From an uncultured Oscillospiraceae bacterium (lineage in GTDB: Bacteria; Bacillota; Clostridia; Oscillospirales; Oscillospiraceae), in contig CAJUCA010000006.1 in the NCBI GenBank assembly GCA_910585265.1, positions 1-47,819 of the forward strand: a DNA stretch of 47,819 nucleotides, read 5' to 3'. Below the pieces are notes generated by a model. It was not told the origin of the DNA. It did not search any database and was given only the letters and a program-made list of their open reading frames with translations. The translations under genes were made by a program, and so were the position numbers. Below, one piece after another: positions 1 through 7,584 of the stretch. How positions within the stretch are numbered: the stretch's first letter is position 1; each line of letters opens with the position of its first letter.

Positions 1-62
1 GAACGCAGTTTTCGCCGCAGGCGGAAACGGAGTAAGCGGACTTTGCGACGACGAGTGCGCTC
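1..62 (-). repeat. Partial ~107-bp repeat unit at the window edge
   Basis: These bases match the end of the repeat unit found beside parS sites further right, in reverse orientation. The hairpin sequence GTTTTCGCCGCAGGCGGAAAC and the terminal GCGGACTTTGCGACGACGAG are both present. The copy is cut by the window start. It ends against the REP-like hairpin at 67-96, as the copy at 24560-24667 does. Confidence 0.8.
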
Positions 63-66
63 TTTG

Positions 67-96
67 GTTACTTTCTCTCGCGGGAGAGAAAGTAAC
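67..96. repeat. REP-like hairpin (GTTACTTTCT family)
   Basis: A 30-nt near-perfect palindrome: GTTACTTTCTCTC, a short loop, then GAGAGAAAGTAAC. The same hairpin, with the inner bases changed on both arms, recurs at 20881-20908, 24681-24710, 26218-26247 and 27024-27051, always between genes. Here it lies upstream of remB. Confidence 0.8.
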
Positions 97-143
97 GCCC
101 CCCGCAGGGGAGTCCCCCGAGGAGGGGAAAGGAGTCATAAACA

Positions 144-407
144 ATGTACCTCCATTTAGGCCAGAACGTCATGGTAAGAAACCAGGACGTAATCGGCATA
201 TTCGACCTGGACAACACCACCTGGTCCTTCCGCACCCGCCGTTTCCTGGAGCGGGCGGAGGGGGAGGGAAGGGTGATCCCCCTGGGGGACGATCTGCCCC
301 GCTCCTTCGTCCTGGCGGACGGGGGGGAGGGAAAGCCCGTGATCTACCTGATCCCCCTGTCCCCGGCGGCGTTGTCCGCCCGGGCGGAGCGGGATCTGCC
401 CATATAG
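144..407 (+). CDS. remB: RemB/DUF370-family regulator
   Basis: An 87-residue protein of the DUF370 family. The N-terminus MYLHLGQNVMVRNQDVIGIF and the following segment that starts DLDNTT are typical of RemB. In Bacillus, remB (yaaB) lies between recF and gyrB, the position seen here. RemA/RemB family members act as DNA-binding regulators of matrix and osmoprotection genes; the targets in this organism are unknown. A GGAAAGGAG site precedes the ATG. The next gene follows after 25 bases, so the two are probably co-transcribed. Confidence 0.85.
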   Translation: MYLHLGQNVMVRNQDVIGIFDLDNTTWSFRTRRFLERAEGEGRVIPLGDDLPRSFVLADGGEGKPVIYLIPLSPAALSARAERDLPI

Positions 408-432
408 GTGAAACAAAAAGGAGGCTTTTAAG

Positions 433-852
433 ATGGAATCCATCGACTACCTTTGGAAGGACCGTAAACGCCGCCTGGGGCTTCCCCTGTCCTTCACCCG
501 GTACGCCCTCAGCGAGGACAGGCTGTTCTGCGAAACCGGGTTTTTGAACCTGAAATCCGATGAGGTGCTGCTCTACCGGGTGCAGGATCTGGAGCTGACC
601 ATGCGGCTGGGCCAGCGGATGTTCGGGGTGGGGACGGTGTGCGTCCACTCGTCGGACAAGAGTATACCCCACCTGGATTTGAAGAACGTGAAAAACCCCC
701 GGCAGGTGAAGGAGCTGATCCACAAGAACGTGGAGGAGGCCAAAAACCGCCGCCGTATGCGGGCCACCGAGCTGCTGGGCCAGGAGGACGGCCCGTCCCA
801 CCTGGACGGGGAGAATTTTGACTTTGACGGGGACGGGTGCGACGCCGATTGA
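433..852 (+). CDS. PH-domain (YdbS-like bPH_2) protein
   Basis: A 139-residue protein. Residues about 5-95 look like a bacterial pleckstrin-homology domain: an alternating beta pattern with LFCETGFLNLKSDEVLLYRV, then a turn and the HLDLKNVKNPRQVKELI helix. The C-terminus is highly acidic (GENFDFDGDGCDAD) and probably disordered. No membrane segment is visible, unlike the longer YdbS proteins. It sits between remB and gyrB with a clear GGAGG site. The role is unknown; the domain call rests on sequence pattern. Confidence 0.65.
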   Translation: MESIDYLWKDRKRRLGLPLSFTRYALSEDRLFCETGFLNLKSDEVLLYRVQDLELTMRLGQRMFGVGTVCVHSSDKSIPHLDLKNVKNPRQVKELIHKNVEEAKNRRRMRATELLGQEDGPSHLDGENFDFDGDGCDAD

Positions 853-895
853 CCCGGCGGCCCCGGACAGAAGCACAGATTAGCGGAGGAAGATC

Positions 896-2854
896 ATGGC
901 TGAAGAACGCAACGAGTTAAACGAACTGAACACCACCCAGACCGACCACGAGTACGGCGCGTCGGAGATCCAGGTGCTGGAGGGGCTGGAGGCCGTCCGG
1001 AAGCGTCCGGGTATGTATATCGGCTCCACGTCCAGCTCCGGCCTGCACCATCTGGTGTACGAGATCGTGGACAACGCCATCGACGAGGCCCTGGCGGGGT
1101 ACTGCGACCACATCACCGTGGAGATTTTGGAGGGCGACGTGATCAAGGTCACCGACAACGGCCGCGGCGTCCCGGTGGATATACAGGCCCAGACCGGGCG
1201 TCCCGCCCTGGAGGTGGTGTACACCGTGCTCCACGCCGGGGGCAAGTTCGGCGGCGGCGGGTATAAGGTGTCCGGCGGCCTCCACGGGGTGGGCGGCAGC
1301 GTGGTGAACGCCCTCAGTGAATGGATGGAGGTCCGGGTCCACAAGAACGGGCGGATCTACGAGGTGAAGTTCTCCCGGGGCAGTATGACCCAGGAGATGA
1401 CCGTCATCGGCACCACCGACAGGACGGGCACCGAGGTGGTGTTCAAGCCCGACCCCGAGATGTTTGACGACACGGTGTACGACTACGAAACCCTCCACCG
1501 CCGTATGCGGGAGCAGGCGTTTTTGAATGCCGGGGTGCGAATTTTCATTGCCGACCGCCGCCCAGGCCGGGAGCAGGAGGAGGATATGTGCTATCAGGGC
1601 GGCATCCGGGAGTTCGTCGCCTTCATCAATGAGAACAAAACCCCCCTCCATGACAGCGTGATCTATATGTCCGGAGCCAAAGAGGATTCCATGGCCGAGA
1701 TCGCCATGCAGTACAGCGAGGACAGCTTCAGCGAGATCATCGTCTCCTTCGCCAACAACGTCCACACCCCGGAGGGCGGTATGCACGAGGAGGGGCTGAA
1801 GCGCGCCCTCACCACCGTGCTCAACGCCTACGGCAAAAAGGCCAACATCTTCAAGGGGGAGGAAAAGGTGTCCGGCGACGACTGCCGGGAGGGCCTGACC
1901 TGCGTGATCTCCGTGAAGCTCACCGAGGCCCAGTTCGAGGGCCAGACCAAGGCCAAGCTGGGCAACAGCGAGATGCGCACCCTGGTAAACAACGTGGTGT
2001 CCGACAAGCTGGAGCAGTTCCTGGAGGAAAACCCCGCCGTGGGCAAGGCCATCCTGGAAAAGGCCCTCATGGCCAACCGGGCCAGGGAGGCCGCCCGGAA
2101 GGCCCGGGAGAACATCCGCCGCAAAAACGCCCTGGAGGGCTCCACCCTCCCCGGCAAGCTGTCCGACTGCAATGAGCGGGACCCGGCCCTCACCGAGATC
2201 TACATCGTGGAGGGCGATTCCGCAGGCGGCTCCGCCAAGCAGGGCCGGGACTCCCGGTTCCAGGCCATCCTGCCCCTGTGGGGCAAGATGCTCAACGTAG
2301 AGAAGGCCCGGGCGGACAAGATCTACGGCAACGACAAGCTCCAGCCCGTCATTACCGCCCTGGGCGCGGGCCTGGGCGAGGACTTCGACGAGAGCAAGCT
2401 GCGCTACCATAAAGTGGTGATCATGGCGGATGCCGATGTGGACGGCTCCCATATCCGCACCCTGCTGCTCACCTTCTTTTTCCGGTTCATGCGGCCGCTG
2501 ATCGAACGGGGCTACGTCTACGCCGCCGTGCCCCCCCTGTTCAAGCTGGTGAGGGGCAAGACGGTGCGGGTGGCCTTCTCCGAGGAGGAGCGGGACAGGA
2601 TCTCCGCCGAGCTGCGGGAGGGCAATCCCAACGCGAAGGTGGATATCAGCCGGTTCAAGGGCCTGGGCGAGATGGACTACGAGGAGCTGTGGGAGACCAC
2701 CATGGACCCGGAGCGGCGCACCCTCAAGCGGATCACCATGGAGGACGCGGTGAAGGCGGACGCCATCTTCAACCTGCTCATGGGCGAGAAGGTGGAGCCC
2801 CGGCGGGAGTATATTGAGCGCAACGCCTTCAAGGCCGTCAACCTGGACTATTGA
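896..2854 (+). CDS. gyrB: DNA gyrase subunit B
   Basis: 652 residues, close to the usual 630-650. The GHKL ATPase domain shows EIVDNAIDEA, DNGRGVPV and GGLHGVGGSVVNALS. The TOPRIM domain shows YIVEGDSAGGSAKQGRD, PLWGKMLNVEKA and DADVDGSHIRTLLL, which carry the metal-binding acidic residues. The C-terminal end has SRFKGLGEMD. It forms the A2B2 gyrase with GyrA, introducing negative supercoils using ATP. The start is set by GGAGGAAGATC before the ATG. gyrA begins 52 bases downstream. Confidence 0.98.
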   Translation: MAEERNELNELNTTQTDHEYGASEIQVLEGLEAVRKRPGMYIGSTSSSGLHHLVYEIVDNAIDEALAGYCDHITVEILEGDVIKVTDNGRGVPVDIQAQTGRPALEVVYTVLHAGGKFGGGGYKVSGGLHGVGGSVVNALSEWMEVRVHKNGRIYEVKFSRGSMTQEMTVIGTTDRTGTEVVFKPDPEMFDDTVYDYETLHRRMREQAFLNAGVRIFIADRRPGREQEEDMCYQGGIREFVAFINENKTPLHDSVIYMSGAKEDSMAEIAMQYSEDSFSEIIVSFANNVHTPEGGMHEEGLKRALTTVLNAYGKKANIFKGEEKVSGDDCREGLTCVISVKLTEAQFEGQTKAKLGNSEMRTLVNNVVSDKLEQFLEENPAVGKAILEKALMANRAREAARKARENIRRKNALEGSTLPGKLSDCNERDPALTEIYIVEGDSAGGSAKQGRDSRFQAILPLWGKMLNVEKARADKIYGNDKLQPVITALGAGLGEDFDESKLRYHKVVIMADADVDGSHIRTLLLTFFFRFMRPLIERGYVYAAVPPLFKLVRGKTVRVAFSEEERDRISAELREGNPNAKVDISRFKGLGEMDYEELWETTMDPERRTLKRITMEDAVKADAIFNLLMGEKVEPRREYIERNAFKAVNLDY

Positions 2855-2906
2855 GAAGCGCGGAGCCGCCGCGAGCAGGCGCAGCGTGACAGGAGGACCT
2901 AACTAA

Positions 2907-5471
2907 ATGGCAAAAAACGACGAGTATATGACCAGGGATATCAGCTTTCCCAACCAAAAGATTGTCAATATCAACCTGGAGCACGAGATGGAGAACGCGT
3001 ACATCGAGTACGCCATGTCGGTGATCAAGGGCCGCGCCCTGCCCGACGTGCGGGACGGCCTGAAGCCCGTCCACCGCCGTATTCTGTACTCTATGTACGA
3101 CACCGGGCTTACCTCGGACAAGCCCTTCAAGAAGTCCGCCACCTGCGTGGGCGAGGTGCTGGGCAAGTACCACCCCCACGGCGACCAGTCGGTGTACGAC
3201 GCCCTGGTCCGCCTGGCCCAGGATTTCTCCATGCGCTATATGCTGGTGGACGGCCACGGAAACTTCGGCTCGGTGGACGGCGATCCCCCGGCGGCCTACC
3301 GTTATACCGAGGCCCGTATGTCTAAGATCGCCAACGAAATGCTCCGGGACATCGACAAGGAGACGGTGGACTGGGACCCCAACTTCGACGAGTCCCAGAA
3401 GGAGCCCCGGGTGCTGCCCAGCCGCTTCCCCAACCTGCTGGTGAACGGCTCCTCCGGCATCGCCGTGGGCATGACCACCAACATCCCCCCCCACAACCTG
3501 CGGGAGGTGATCGACGCGGTGATCTGCGTGCTGGACAATGAGCACGCCACTCTGGACGATCTCATGGAGCACATCAAAGGCCCTGACTTCCCCACCCGGG
3601 GCATCGTGCTGGGCCGGTCCGGCATCCGGGCGGCCTACGCCACCGGGCGGGGCCGGATCCAGGTCCGAGCCCGCACCGAGATGGAGGAGTTCGGCCAGGG
3701 CCGCACCCGGATCATCGTCACCGAGCTGCCCTACCAGGTGAACAAGTCCCGCTTGGTGGAGAACATCGCCGACCAGGTGAAGGACAAGCGGCTGGAGGGC
3801 GTGTCCGGCCTGCGGGACGAGTCCGACGGCAAGAAGGGGATGCGGATCGTCATTGAGCTGAAAAAGGACGCCAACCCCCAGGTCACCTTGAACCGCCTGT
3901 TCAGCCAGACCCAGATGCAGACCACCTTCGGCGTGATCCTGCTGGCCCTGGTGGACAACCAGATGCAGCCGAAAATCCTCACCCTGCGGCAGATCCTGGA
4001 TGAGTATATCGCCTTCCAGGAGGAGGTGCTCACCCGCCGGACCCGCTATGATTTGAGAAAGGCCCAGGAGCGGGCCCACCTGCTGGAGGGCCTGCTCATC
4101 GCCCAGGACAATATCGACGAGGTGATCCGGATCATCCGCTCCAGCTACGACAACGCCAAGGAGCGGCTGATGGAGCGGTTCGGGCTGGACGACGTCCAGG
4201 CCCAGGCCATCATGGAGATGCAGCTGCGCCGTTTGCAGGGCCTGGACCGGGAGAAGCTGGAGGCGGAGTACAAGGAGCTGGAGGAGCGCATTGCCTACTT
4301 CAACTCCCTGCTGGCGGACGAGGGCAAGCTCCGGGGCGTGCTCAAGGAGGAGCTGATCCAGATCCGGGACAAGTACGGCGACGACCGGAAAACCGAGATC
4401 GGCTTCATGGAGAACGATATCGACATTGAGGATCTCATCGAGGAGGAGCAGTCCGTCTTTACCATGACGGCCAACGGCTACATCAAGCGCACCTCCGCCA
4501 GCGAATACGCCGCCCAGGGCAAGGGGGGAGTGGGCCGCAAGGGCATGACCGCCCGGGAGGAGGACTACGTGAACACGGTGTTCACCGCCTCCACCCACGA
4601 CTATATCCTGTTCTTCACCGACAAGGGCCGGGTGTTCCGGAAGAAGGGCTACCAGATCCCGGAGGCGGGCCGCACCGCCAAGGGCACCAACATCGTCAAC
4701 GTGCTCCAGGTGGAGCCGGGGGAGAAGGTGGCGGTGATGATCCACACCCGGGACATCAGCGAGGGGGAGAACCCCCGCTATCTGACCATGTTCACCCGCC
4801 GGGGCACAGTGAAGCGGCTGAACGCCGCCGCGCTGAAGAACCTGCGCAATAACGGCCTGCGGGTGATCATCCTGGAGGAGGGCGACGAGCTCATCGAGGT
4901 GCGGGAGACGGACGGAGCGCAAAACCTGCTCATCGCCACCCACAACGGCATGGCCGCCTGCTTCCCGGAGGACAAGATCCGCACCACCGGGCGAAACTCC
5001 ATGGGCGTCCGGGGCATCAAGCTGCGGGAGGGGGACTACGTGGTGGCCGCCGCCCGGGCCAAGCCGGGCAAGGCGGTGCTCACCATCACGGAGAACGGCT
5101 ACGGCAAGCGTTCCCCGGTGGAGGACTACCGGATCACCGACCGGGGGGCCTACGGCATCAAGAACTACGCGCTGAGCGAAAAGACCGGCCCGGTGGCGGG
5201 GGTGAAGGTGGTGGACGGCAGCGAGGATCTGCTGCTGGTCACCCAGTCGGGCACCATCATCCGGATGGATGTGGACGAGATCCGGCTGATGAGCCGTTCC
5301 ACCCAGGGGGTTATCGTCATGCGGTTCAAGGAGGACGGCGACCGGGTGATCGCCCTGTCCCTGGCGGAGAAGGAGCCGGGGGAGGGCACGGCGGCCTCCG
5401 ATGAGGAGCTTGCGGAGCTGCTGGGGCTGCCGGAGGAGAAGGCGGGGGAGGACGCGCCCGCGGAGGAATGA
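2907..5471 (+). CDS. gyrA: DNA gyrase subunit A
   Basis: 854 residues. The catalytic tyrosine is Y133 in AAYRYTEARM. The breakage-reunion domain contains GKYHPHGDQSVYDALV; the position equivalent to E. coli Ser83 is Gln94, while the Asp87 equivalent is kept (D98). The C-terminal beta-pinwheel repeats run from about residue 510. The GyrA box is degenerate (QGKGGVG rather than QRRGGKG). Together with adjacent gyrB, this supports gyrA rather than parC. The start follows AGGAGG by a few bases. Confidence 0.97.
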   Translation: MAKNDEYMTRDISFPNQKIVNINLEHEMENAYIEYAMSVIKGRALPDVRDGLKPVHRRILYSMYDTGLTSDKPFKKSATCVGEVLGKYHPHGDQSVYDALVRLAQDFSMRYMLVDGHGNFGSVDGDPPAAYRYTEARMSKIANEMLRDIDKETVDWDPNFDESQKEPRVLPSRFPNLLVNGSSGIAVGMTTNIPPHNLREVIDAVICVLDNEHATLDDLMEHIKGPDFPTRGIVLGRSGIRAAYATGRGRIQVRARTEMEEFGQGRTRIIVTELPYQVNKSRLVENIADQVKDKRLEGVSGLRDESDGKKGMRIVIELKKDANPQVTLNRLFSQTQMQTTFGVILLALVDNQMQPKILTLRQILDEYIAFQEEVLTRRTRYDLRKAQERAHLLEGLLIAQDNIDEVIRIIRSSYDNAKERLMERFGLDDVQAQAIMEMQLRRLQGLDREKLEAEYKELEERIAYFNSLLADEGKLRGVLKEELIQIRDKYGDDRKTEIGFMENDIDIEDLIEEEQSVFTMTANGYIKRTSASEYAAQGKGGVGRKGMTAREEDYVNTVFTASTHDYILFFTDKGRVFRKKGYQIPEAGRTAKGTNIVNVLQVEPGEKVAVMIHTRDISEGENPRYLTMFTRRGTVKRLNAAALKNLRNNGLRVIILEEGDELIEVRETDGAQNLLIATHNGMAACFPEDKIRTTGRNSMGVRGIKLREGDYVVAAARAKPGKAVLTITENGYGKRSPVEDYRITDRGAYGIKNYALSEKTGPVAGVKVVDGSEDLLLVTQSGTIIRMDVDEIRLMSRSTQGVIVMRFKEDGDRVIALSLAEKEPGEGTAASDEELAELLGLPEEKAGEDAPAEE

Positions 5472-5480
5472 CGGACGGTC

Positions 5481-5897
5481 ATGGGCATGGACTGGAAACG
5501 TTATTTGTCTCCCCCCTGGAGGGAGCGGGCCGGCAATAGGCTTTTTACCGGCTTGGTTTTGAGCGGGGCTGTGCTCATGGTGCTCGCTTTGGGCGGCGTC
5601 TATTTCGAGGGCCTCCGGGAACGGCTGGGGGGCTTCTTCACCGGGGCGGGAATGGCGGCGGGCGGGGCAGGTACGCTGGCTCTGGCCTACGGCCAGTGGC
5701 CGGAGGAAACCCGCTTTGCCTGGAAGGTTACCGCGCGGGTGGGATTTCTCCCCCTGGCCCCGTGCTTTGTCCTGATGGAACTGCCCTCCCTGCTGGAGAG
5801 CGTGGGCGGCTGGGGCTGTGCCGGCCTGTGTGCCATCACCGTTATTCCCTTCGGATTGTCCCTGATCCGGCTTATCTGGAAGAAAAGGAACGCTTAA
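5481..5897 (+). CDS. Small membrane protein, function unknown
   Basis: 138 residues with about four hydrophobic segments: residues 20-42 (LFTGLVLSGAVLMVLALGGV), 50-68, 85-103 and 110-130, and a basic C-terminus (WKKRNA). It lies 9 bases after gyrA and probably shares its transcript. The Shine-Dalgarno signal is distant and weak. I do not recognise a family. Its stop overlaps an ATG (TAATG at 5895-5899) that opens a 26-codon reading frame running into the DUF559 cassette, so a following gene may have been displaced. Confidence 0.6.
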   Translation: MGMDWKRYLSPPWRERAGNRLFTGLVLSGAVLMVLALGGVYFEGLRERLGGFFTGAGMAAGGAGTLALAYGQWPEETRFAWKVTARVGFLPLAPCFVLMELPSLLESVGGWGCAGLCAITVIPFGLSLIRLIWKKRNA

Positions 5898-5900
5898 TGG

Positions 5901-5917
5901 ATGAAAACCGTAACCTT
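5901..5917 (+). repeat. 17-bp direct repeat, left copy (flanks DUF559 cassette)
   Basis: ATGAAAACCGTAACCTT occurs here and again at 6426-6442, where it is the start of rnhA. The two copies bracket the DUF559 cassette. The bases after the left copy (TTGGCTGGGG) also resemble a later part of rnhA (GGCTGGGGGG at 6482), so this may be a damaged rnhA start rather than a simple target duplication. Confidence 0.8.
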
Positions 5918-5933
5918 TGGCTGGGGAGCAATA

Positions 5934-5989
5934 AGCCTTCCCCCCACAGGGGGGAAGGTGGCACGGCGAAGCCGTGACGGATGAGGGGG
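5934..5989 (+). repeat. Left terminal inverted repeat of DUF559 cassette
   Basis: Begins AGCCTTCCCCCCACAGGGGG and ends GACGGATGAGGGGG. It contains two hairpins: CCTTCCCCCC/GGGGGGAAGG with an ACA loop, and CACGGC/GCCGTG with a GAA loop. The outer 27 bases and the GGATGAGGGG end match 6347-6397 in reverse complement. The right-hand end GAGGGGGTGGT also acts as the ribosome-binding site of the DUF559 ORF. Confidence 0.85.
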
Positions 5990-5993
5990 TGGT

Positions 5994-6866
5994 ATGGTGT
6001 CGCTGTATATGCGGCAGGTATCCCAACAGCTCAGAAAGAACGCCACGAAAGAGGAAAATTACCTCTGGTATGAATTTCTGCGCACTTATCCCGTTCAATT
6101 CCGCCGTCAGGTTCCCTTTGGCCATTTTGTAGTTGATTTTTACTGCGCAAGCGCGAACTTGGTTCTGGAGTTGGATGGCTCACAGCATTTTGAGGGGAAC
6201 GGCCCGGAGTATGACGCGGAGCGATCTGTCTATTTGACTCAGGGATTTGGACTGCACATTCTGCGCTTTACAAATAGGGAGATCAATTTTGAGTTTGCGG
6301 GCGTTTGTACCGCGATTGATGCCGCCGTCAGGCAGTATACGGGCGTCCCCTCATCCGCCCCCTGCGGGGGCACCTTCCCCCCTGTGGGGGGAAGGCTGGG
6401 CGGAACCCCGGAAAGGAATTCAGCTATGAAAACCGTAACCTTATACACCGACGGAGCCTGCTCCGGCAACCCTGGCCCCGGCGGCTGGGGGGCCATCCTC
6501 ATGCTGGGCGAGTATAAAAAGGAGCTCAGCGGCGGCGAACCCGCCACCACCAACAACCGCATGGAGCTGACCGCCGTCATCCGGGGGCTGGAGGCCCTGA
6601 ACCAGCCCTGTGTGGTGGAGCTGTACTCCGATTCCAAGTACGTCATCGACGCCCTGGAAAAGGGCTGGGCCAAGGGCTGGCAGGCCCGGGGCTGGATCAA
6701 GTCGGACAAGAAGCCCGCCCTGAACTCCGACCTGTGGGAGCGGCTGCTGGAGCTGTGCCGGATCCACACCGTCAACCTCCACTGGGTAAAGGGCCACGCC
6801 GACAACCCCTTCAACAACCGCTGCGACGAGCTGGCGGTGTCCGAGTGGCAGAAGCTGAAGGGATAG
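5994..6866 (+). CDS. DUF559 endonuclease-domain protein, reading in frame into RNase HI
   Basis: A 290-codon open frame. Residues 1-115 form a DUF559 (Vsr/restriction-endonuclease-like) domain: LRKNATKEENYLWYEF, FRRQVPFGHFVVDFYC, LVLELDGSQH with the acidic catalytic residues, and a long helix near residue 100. Residues about 118-143 are encoded by the right terminal repeat, and residues 145-290 are a complete RNase HI. There is no stop between the two, so a fusion could be made by read-through, while RNase HI also has its own start at 6426. DUF559 proteins are often mobile-element or repair-linked; the activity here is unproven. Confidence 0.75.
   Translation: MVSLYMRQVSQQLRKNATKEENYLWYEFLRTYPVQFRRQVPFGHFVVDFYCASANLVLELDGSQHFEGNGPEYDAERSVYLTQGFGLHILRFTNREINFEFAGVCTAIDAAVRQYTGVPSSAPCGGTFPPVGGRLGGTPERNSAMKTVTLYTDGACSGNPGPGGWGAILMLGEYKKELSGGEPATTNNRMELTAVIRGLEALNQPCVVELYSDSKYVIDALEKGWAKGWQARGWIKSDKKPALNSDLWERLLELCRIHTVNLHWVKGHADNPFNNRCDELAVSEWQKLKG
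6347..6397 (+). repeat. Right terminal inverted repeat of DUF559 cassette
   Basis: Reverse complement of the left repeat: CCCCTCATCCGCCCC, a variable CTGCGGGGG hairpin segment, then CACCTTCCCCCCTGTGGGGG and GAAGGCT. It is translated in frame as a Gly/Pro-rich linker between the DUF559 and RNase HI domains. The inner hairpin differs from the left copy while the outer hairpin is conserved. Confidence 0.85.
6426..6866 (+). CDS. rnhA: Ribonuclease HI
   Basis: 146 residues, the normal length. Catalytic carboxylates are visible: D in YTDGACSGNPGPGGWG, E in NNRMELTAVIRGLEAL, D in SDSKYVIDAL and D in NNRCDELA, plus the histidine of WVKGHADNP. It degrades the RNA strand of RNA-DNA hybrids. GGAAAGG lies nine bases before ATG 6426, supporting independent initiation despite the open upstream frame. 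The first 17 bases are duplicated at 5901-5917 on the other side of the DUF559 cassette. Confidence 0.95.
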   Translation: MKTVTLYTDGACSGNPGPGGWGAILMLGEYKKELSGGEPATTNNRMELTAVIRGLEALNQPCVVELYSDSKYVIDALEKGWAKGWQARGWIKSDKKPALNSDLWERLLELCRIHTVNLHWVKGHADNPFNNRCDELAVSEWQKLKG

Positions 6867-6921
6867 CATCCCTGTCCGCAAAGGCCGGAGGCCGGTGTGG
6901 AGGAGGAGCAGGCCGGACAGG

Positions 6922-6953
6922 AAAAAACGCCGGGTTTCCCCGGCGTTTTCTCT
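6922..6953 (+). terminator. Rho-independent terminator after rnhA
   Basis: AACGCCGGG, TTTC loop, CCCGGCGTT followed by TTC, with an A-run on the left side that would also serve the opposite strand. It follows the rnhA stop by about 55 bases. Confidence 0.8.
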
Positions 6954-6955
6954 GC

Positions 6956-7011
6956 GCCTGTGCTCACAGCGGAGCAGCCGCCGGACGGCCTCTCCCGCTG
7001 TGAGCACAGGC
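6956..7011. repeat. 17-bp perfect inverted repeat
   Basis: GCCTGTGCTCACAGCGG at 6956-6972 is exactly complementary to CCGCTGTGAGCACAGGC at 6995-7011, with a 22-base GC-rich loop. It ends next to the stop codon of the ribbon-helix-helix gene. There is no adjoining T-run, so it may act on RNA 3' ends or be a relic of a repeat. Confidence 0.7.
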
Positions 7012-7013
7012 TC

Positions 7014-7172
7014 TTATTCTTCTTCCTTCCGATCCAGCCGTTCCAGGTGCTCCCGCAGGGCCAGGTTGATATAGCTGGAAACGGAGCGGTCATCGTACTC
7101 CGCCAGCCCCTTGATCCGCTGGTAGATGGGGTCATCGATGGTAATGCTGATTCGGGTTTTCAGTGGTTTCAT
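7014..7172 (-). CDS. Ribbon-helix-helix (CopG/Arc-type) regulator
   Basis: 52 residues: MKPLKTRISITIDDPIYQRI, then a helix-turn-helix pair (KGLAEYDDRSVSSYINLALR), and a charged tail. This is the RHH layout of one beta strand and two helices, as in CopG and many antitoxins. AGGTGA six bases before ATG 7172 fixes this start over an in-frame upstream ATG at 7235. It is divergent from a 54-residue ORF, and the promoter between them contains repeated TTCATAT words, so autoregulation is plausible. No toxin is recognised. Confidence 0.7.
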   Translation of the reverse strand: MKPLKTRISITIDDPIYQRIKGLAEYDDRSVSSYINLALREHLERLDRKEEE

Positions 7173-7213
7173 GCTATCACCTGCCTCATCATAGCATTTT
7201 TGCCAATCTGATA

Positions 7214-7242
7214 TTGACAATTCATATTGATTCATATAGAAT
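7214..7242 (+). promoter_or_regulatory. Sigma-A promoter with operator-like TTCATAT repeats
   Basis: TTGACA at 7214-7219, a 17-base spacer, and TAGAAT at 7237-7242, close to consensus. The spacer holds two direct TTCATAT words (7221-7227 and 7231-7237), and TCATAT-AGA-ATATGA forms a small palindrome overlapping the -10. This is a natural operator for the adjacent RHH protein. It would drive the 54-residue ORF. Confidence 0.75.
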
Positions 7243-7258
7243 ATGATAAGGTGATATC

Positions 7259-7423
7259 ATGAATGAGATGGAGTTTGACAAGGCCCTTTCCAATTTTTTA
7301 GACGATACCCAGTGCGAGGCCGTCAGCGAGGCGTTGTTCGGTCTGGTGCGCTCCGCCTTCGCCGCGGGCTGGCGGGCGGCGATGGGCTCCGATCTGAAGG
7401 AGCTGATGGACGAGGACGGGTAA
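7259..7423 (+). CDS. Small acidic protein, 54 residues, unknown
   Basis: Reads MNEMEFDKALSNFLDDTQCE, then AVSEALFGLVRSAFAAGWRA, ending ELMDEDG. It has AAGGTGA before the ATG and a near-consensus promoter. It is mostly helical and acidic, with no membrane segment. The product is too short for confident family assignment. Its pairing with the divergent RHH regulator recalls toxin-antitoxin or phage-regulator layouts, but no toxin fold is evident. It ends shortly before the terminator at 7451-7486. Confidence 0.6.
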   Translation: MNEMEFDKALSNFLDDTQCEAVSEALFGLVRSAFAAGWRAAMGSDLKELMDEDG

Positions 7424-7450
7424 AAATGAGGAACGTCTGAAAAACGGCTC

Positions 7451-7486
7451 AAAAAAGCCCCCTGCCATCTGGCGGGGGGCTTTTCC
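7451..7486. terminator. Bidirectional terminator
   Basis: AAAAAAGCCCCCTGCCA, short loop, TGGCGGGGGGCTTTT. The stem is strong, with A-run and T-run on the two sides. It serves the 54-residue ORF on the plus strand and could end aspS transcription on the minus strand. Confidence 0.85.
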
Positions 7487-7584
7487 TGTATCCTGGGTTA
7501 TTCTTCTTCCTTGCGGCGTCGGCGGCGTCAGTTCACCGACTGCCGCTCCCCGGGTTGCCTGGGTGGGCTTCGCGGGGGCCCCGT

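Noticed and set aside
2838..6125. 1095-codon open frame on the minus strand opposite gyrA
   Set aside because: It is antisense to gyrA, has no start signal, and its composition is that of GC-rich shadow frames.
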